From positions 51,084,240 to 51,148,239 of the forward strand of contig NC_054740.1 in the NCBI RefSeq assembly GCF_018143015.1: a DNA stretch of 64,000 bases, in the 5' to 3' direction. Of the stretch, positions 62,597-64,000 are shown piece by piece. The notes under the pieces are model-generated. The model searched no databases and was not told the DNA's origin. It saw only the letters and a program-made list of their open reading frames with translations. Position numbers and translations under genes: made by a program. This stretch comes from Lytechinus variegatus. Taxonomy: Eukaryota > Echinodermata > Echinoidea > Temnopleuroida > Toxopneustidae. The stretch's first letter is position 1. Every line of letters begins with the position of its first letter.

Positions 62597-64000
62597 GTGA
62601 GTATTTATTTGACTCCCAGAAATCTTATAACTTTTTGAAAATGTCAAAAAGTTCAAATGCTATTGATTTTTTTTCTTCTAAAATTGGATTTCTAAGTGCC
62701 AGGTTTCAGAGTATCTGCCTTCATTTCCAATTTAATGTGATTCCAAGGCCAAGCAGTAACAAATTATCTGGTAATTCAGCTTTATTTGGACAGTGACTCA
62801 ATTTCCACTTCTACTAACCATTAACATGCCTTTCTTAGAAAAATAAATTCTAGCTTTAATCCATGTTGCTCAGTCTAGGGAACATCGATTATGTAGGCCA
62901 TTTTGGATCAACTACATATACCCAAATCACAAATGAATAAAGAAAACAAATAAGTTTCTTTGTGTTTTTGTTTTCAAAGTGTTGTTCTCTTCTTTCTTTT
63001 TTTCATTCATTTCAATCCTCAAAGAACCTAAATAATGTGCAATGTGTATCCATAGATCTGTCTGCAATATGTGCACATTTGTAAATTGCACACGAGTCAG
63101 ACTTAAAGGGATGGTCTGGAATGAATTTATATCTAAATAAATAGAGTCAAATTCACAGAGCAAAATGCTGAAAAATCGTCAAAATCGGATAACAAATAAC
63201 GAAGTTATTGAATTGTAAAGTTTATCAATATTTTGTGAAAAAGGTTATATGCACATCATCATGAATATTTATTAGGTGGGCTGATGATGTCATCATGTCA
63301 CATCTCCACTTTCCTTTTTCTTATGTTACTACATGAAATCCTAAGTTTTTATTTTTTTCATACACGTGTAAATGATGTGTCCCCATTATGATGAAAGAAG
63401 TTGCAGCAGTAAATAACTAATGCACTTAGTCAGTTGTCAATCCAATTGTTTTGGTTCTTGGTAAAAAAAATTTGAATAAACCTTATTTCCTATAATAAAA
63501 TACAAAAGAACAAGTGGGGATGTGACATCATCAGCCCACCTAATGAATATTCATAAAGTTATGCCTAGAACTGTTTCACCGGAATAATGCAAATCTTTGA
63601 AATTCAATAACTTTGTTATTATTTTATCCAATTTTGATCCAATTCTCAGCATTTTGTTCTGTGAATTTTACTCTATTTATGGAGATATAAATATTTCCAG
63701 CCTGGACCATCCCTTTGAGTCAGGTAGGTGGCCGACTTAGATATAAGCAAAATACTTTACAATAAAATACAATTGAGTACTAAGATTGTAAAGTATTTTA
63801 CTGAAGCAAAATACATGAATAAAGTACTTAGAATTTTAAATACTTAAAGTATGAAATGGCATACCAGCCCAGACATTTAAGATGTGACGGCAGCAAAGTG
63901 ATACACCTGACTCAAGGAACAGAAATCTCATGACTTGAGAGACAGAAAGAGATCAGCTCTCATAAAAAAAACAACATAACCACCATAATGACCAAAACAA
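62597..64000. other. Cathepsin B-like intron to window end
   Basis: No further exon recognised. Holds the intact MITE at 63106-63717. AAATACTTTAC-type palindromic repeats lie near 63745-63860. Confidence 0.55.
63106..63717. mobile_element. Intact foldback MITE, AAAGGGATGGTC ends
   Basis: AAAGGGATGGTCTGGAATG at the left and CAGCCTGGACCATCCCTTT at the right; arms of about 190 bp each. It is the reference copy for the split element at 1216-6427. Confidence 0.85.

Overview
The window looks like nuclear genomic DNA from an echinoderm, most likely a sea urchin (inference). It is AT-rich, has long introns with GT/AG splice sites, no operons, many short inverted-repeat transposons (MITEs), tRNA-derived SINEs, poly-G tracts and trinucleotide microsatellites. 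Genes were found by translating exons by eye and checking that reading phase is kept across every junction.

Layout. (1) 261-9722, plus strand: the last five coding exons of a phosphatidylserine synthase (PTDSS1-like); the 5' part lies outside the window. Its 6-kb intron (1184-7273) holds a 4.8-kb element inserted inside an older MITE. (2) 9723-23158: intergenic DNA with foldback elements, a 15-bp and a 69-bp minisatellite, and copies of an element carrying nuclear-receptor-like DR1 sites. (3) 23159-48277, minus strand: a complete receptor tyrosine kinase of 17 coding exons and about 908 residues. It has a signal peptide, EGF, CUB, a short EGF, EGF, three six-cysteine sushi domains, an Asp/Thr-rich stalk, one membrane helix, an intact FGFR-like kinase and a tail with a YDYMPM motif. 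(4) 48278-60700: intergenic DNA with a frameshifted reverse-transcriptase relic, palindromes, a second copy of a 2-kb element also present in the kinase gene, and a decayed LINE whose endonuclease segment is triplicated. (5) 60701-62596, plus strand: the first coding exons of a cathepsin B-like protease, which continues beyond the window.

The main discovery is the receptor kinase. Its ectodomain uses the modules of complement-type proteases (EGF, CUB, sushi) joined to a tyrosine kinase. Every ectodomain exon starts and ends in phase 1, the pattern expected from exon shuffling. I know of no vertebrate receptor kinase with this order. The three host genes show no sign of working together; they appear to be chance neighbours.
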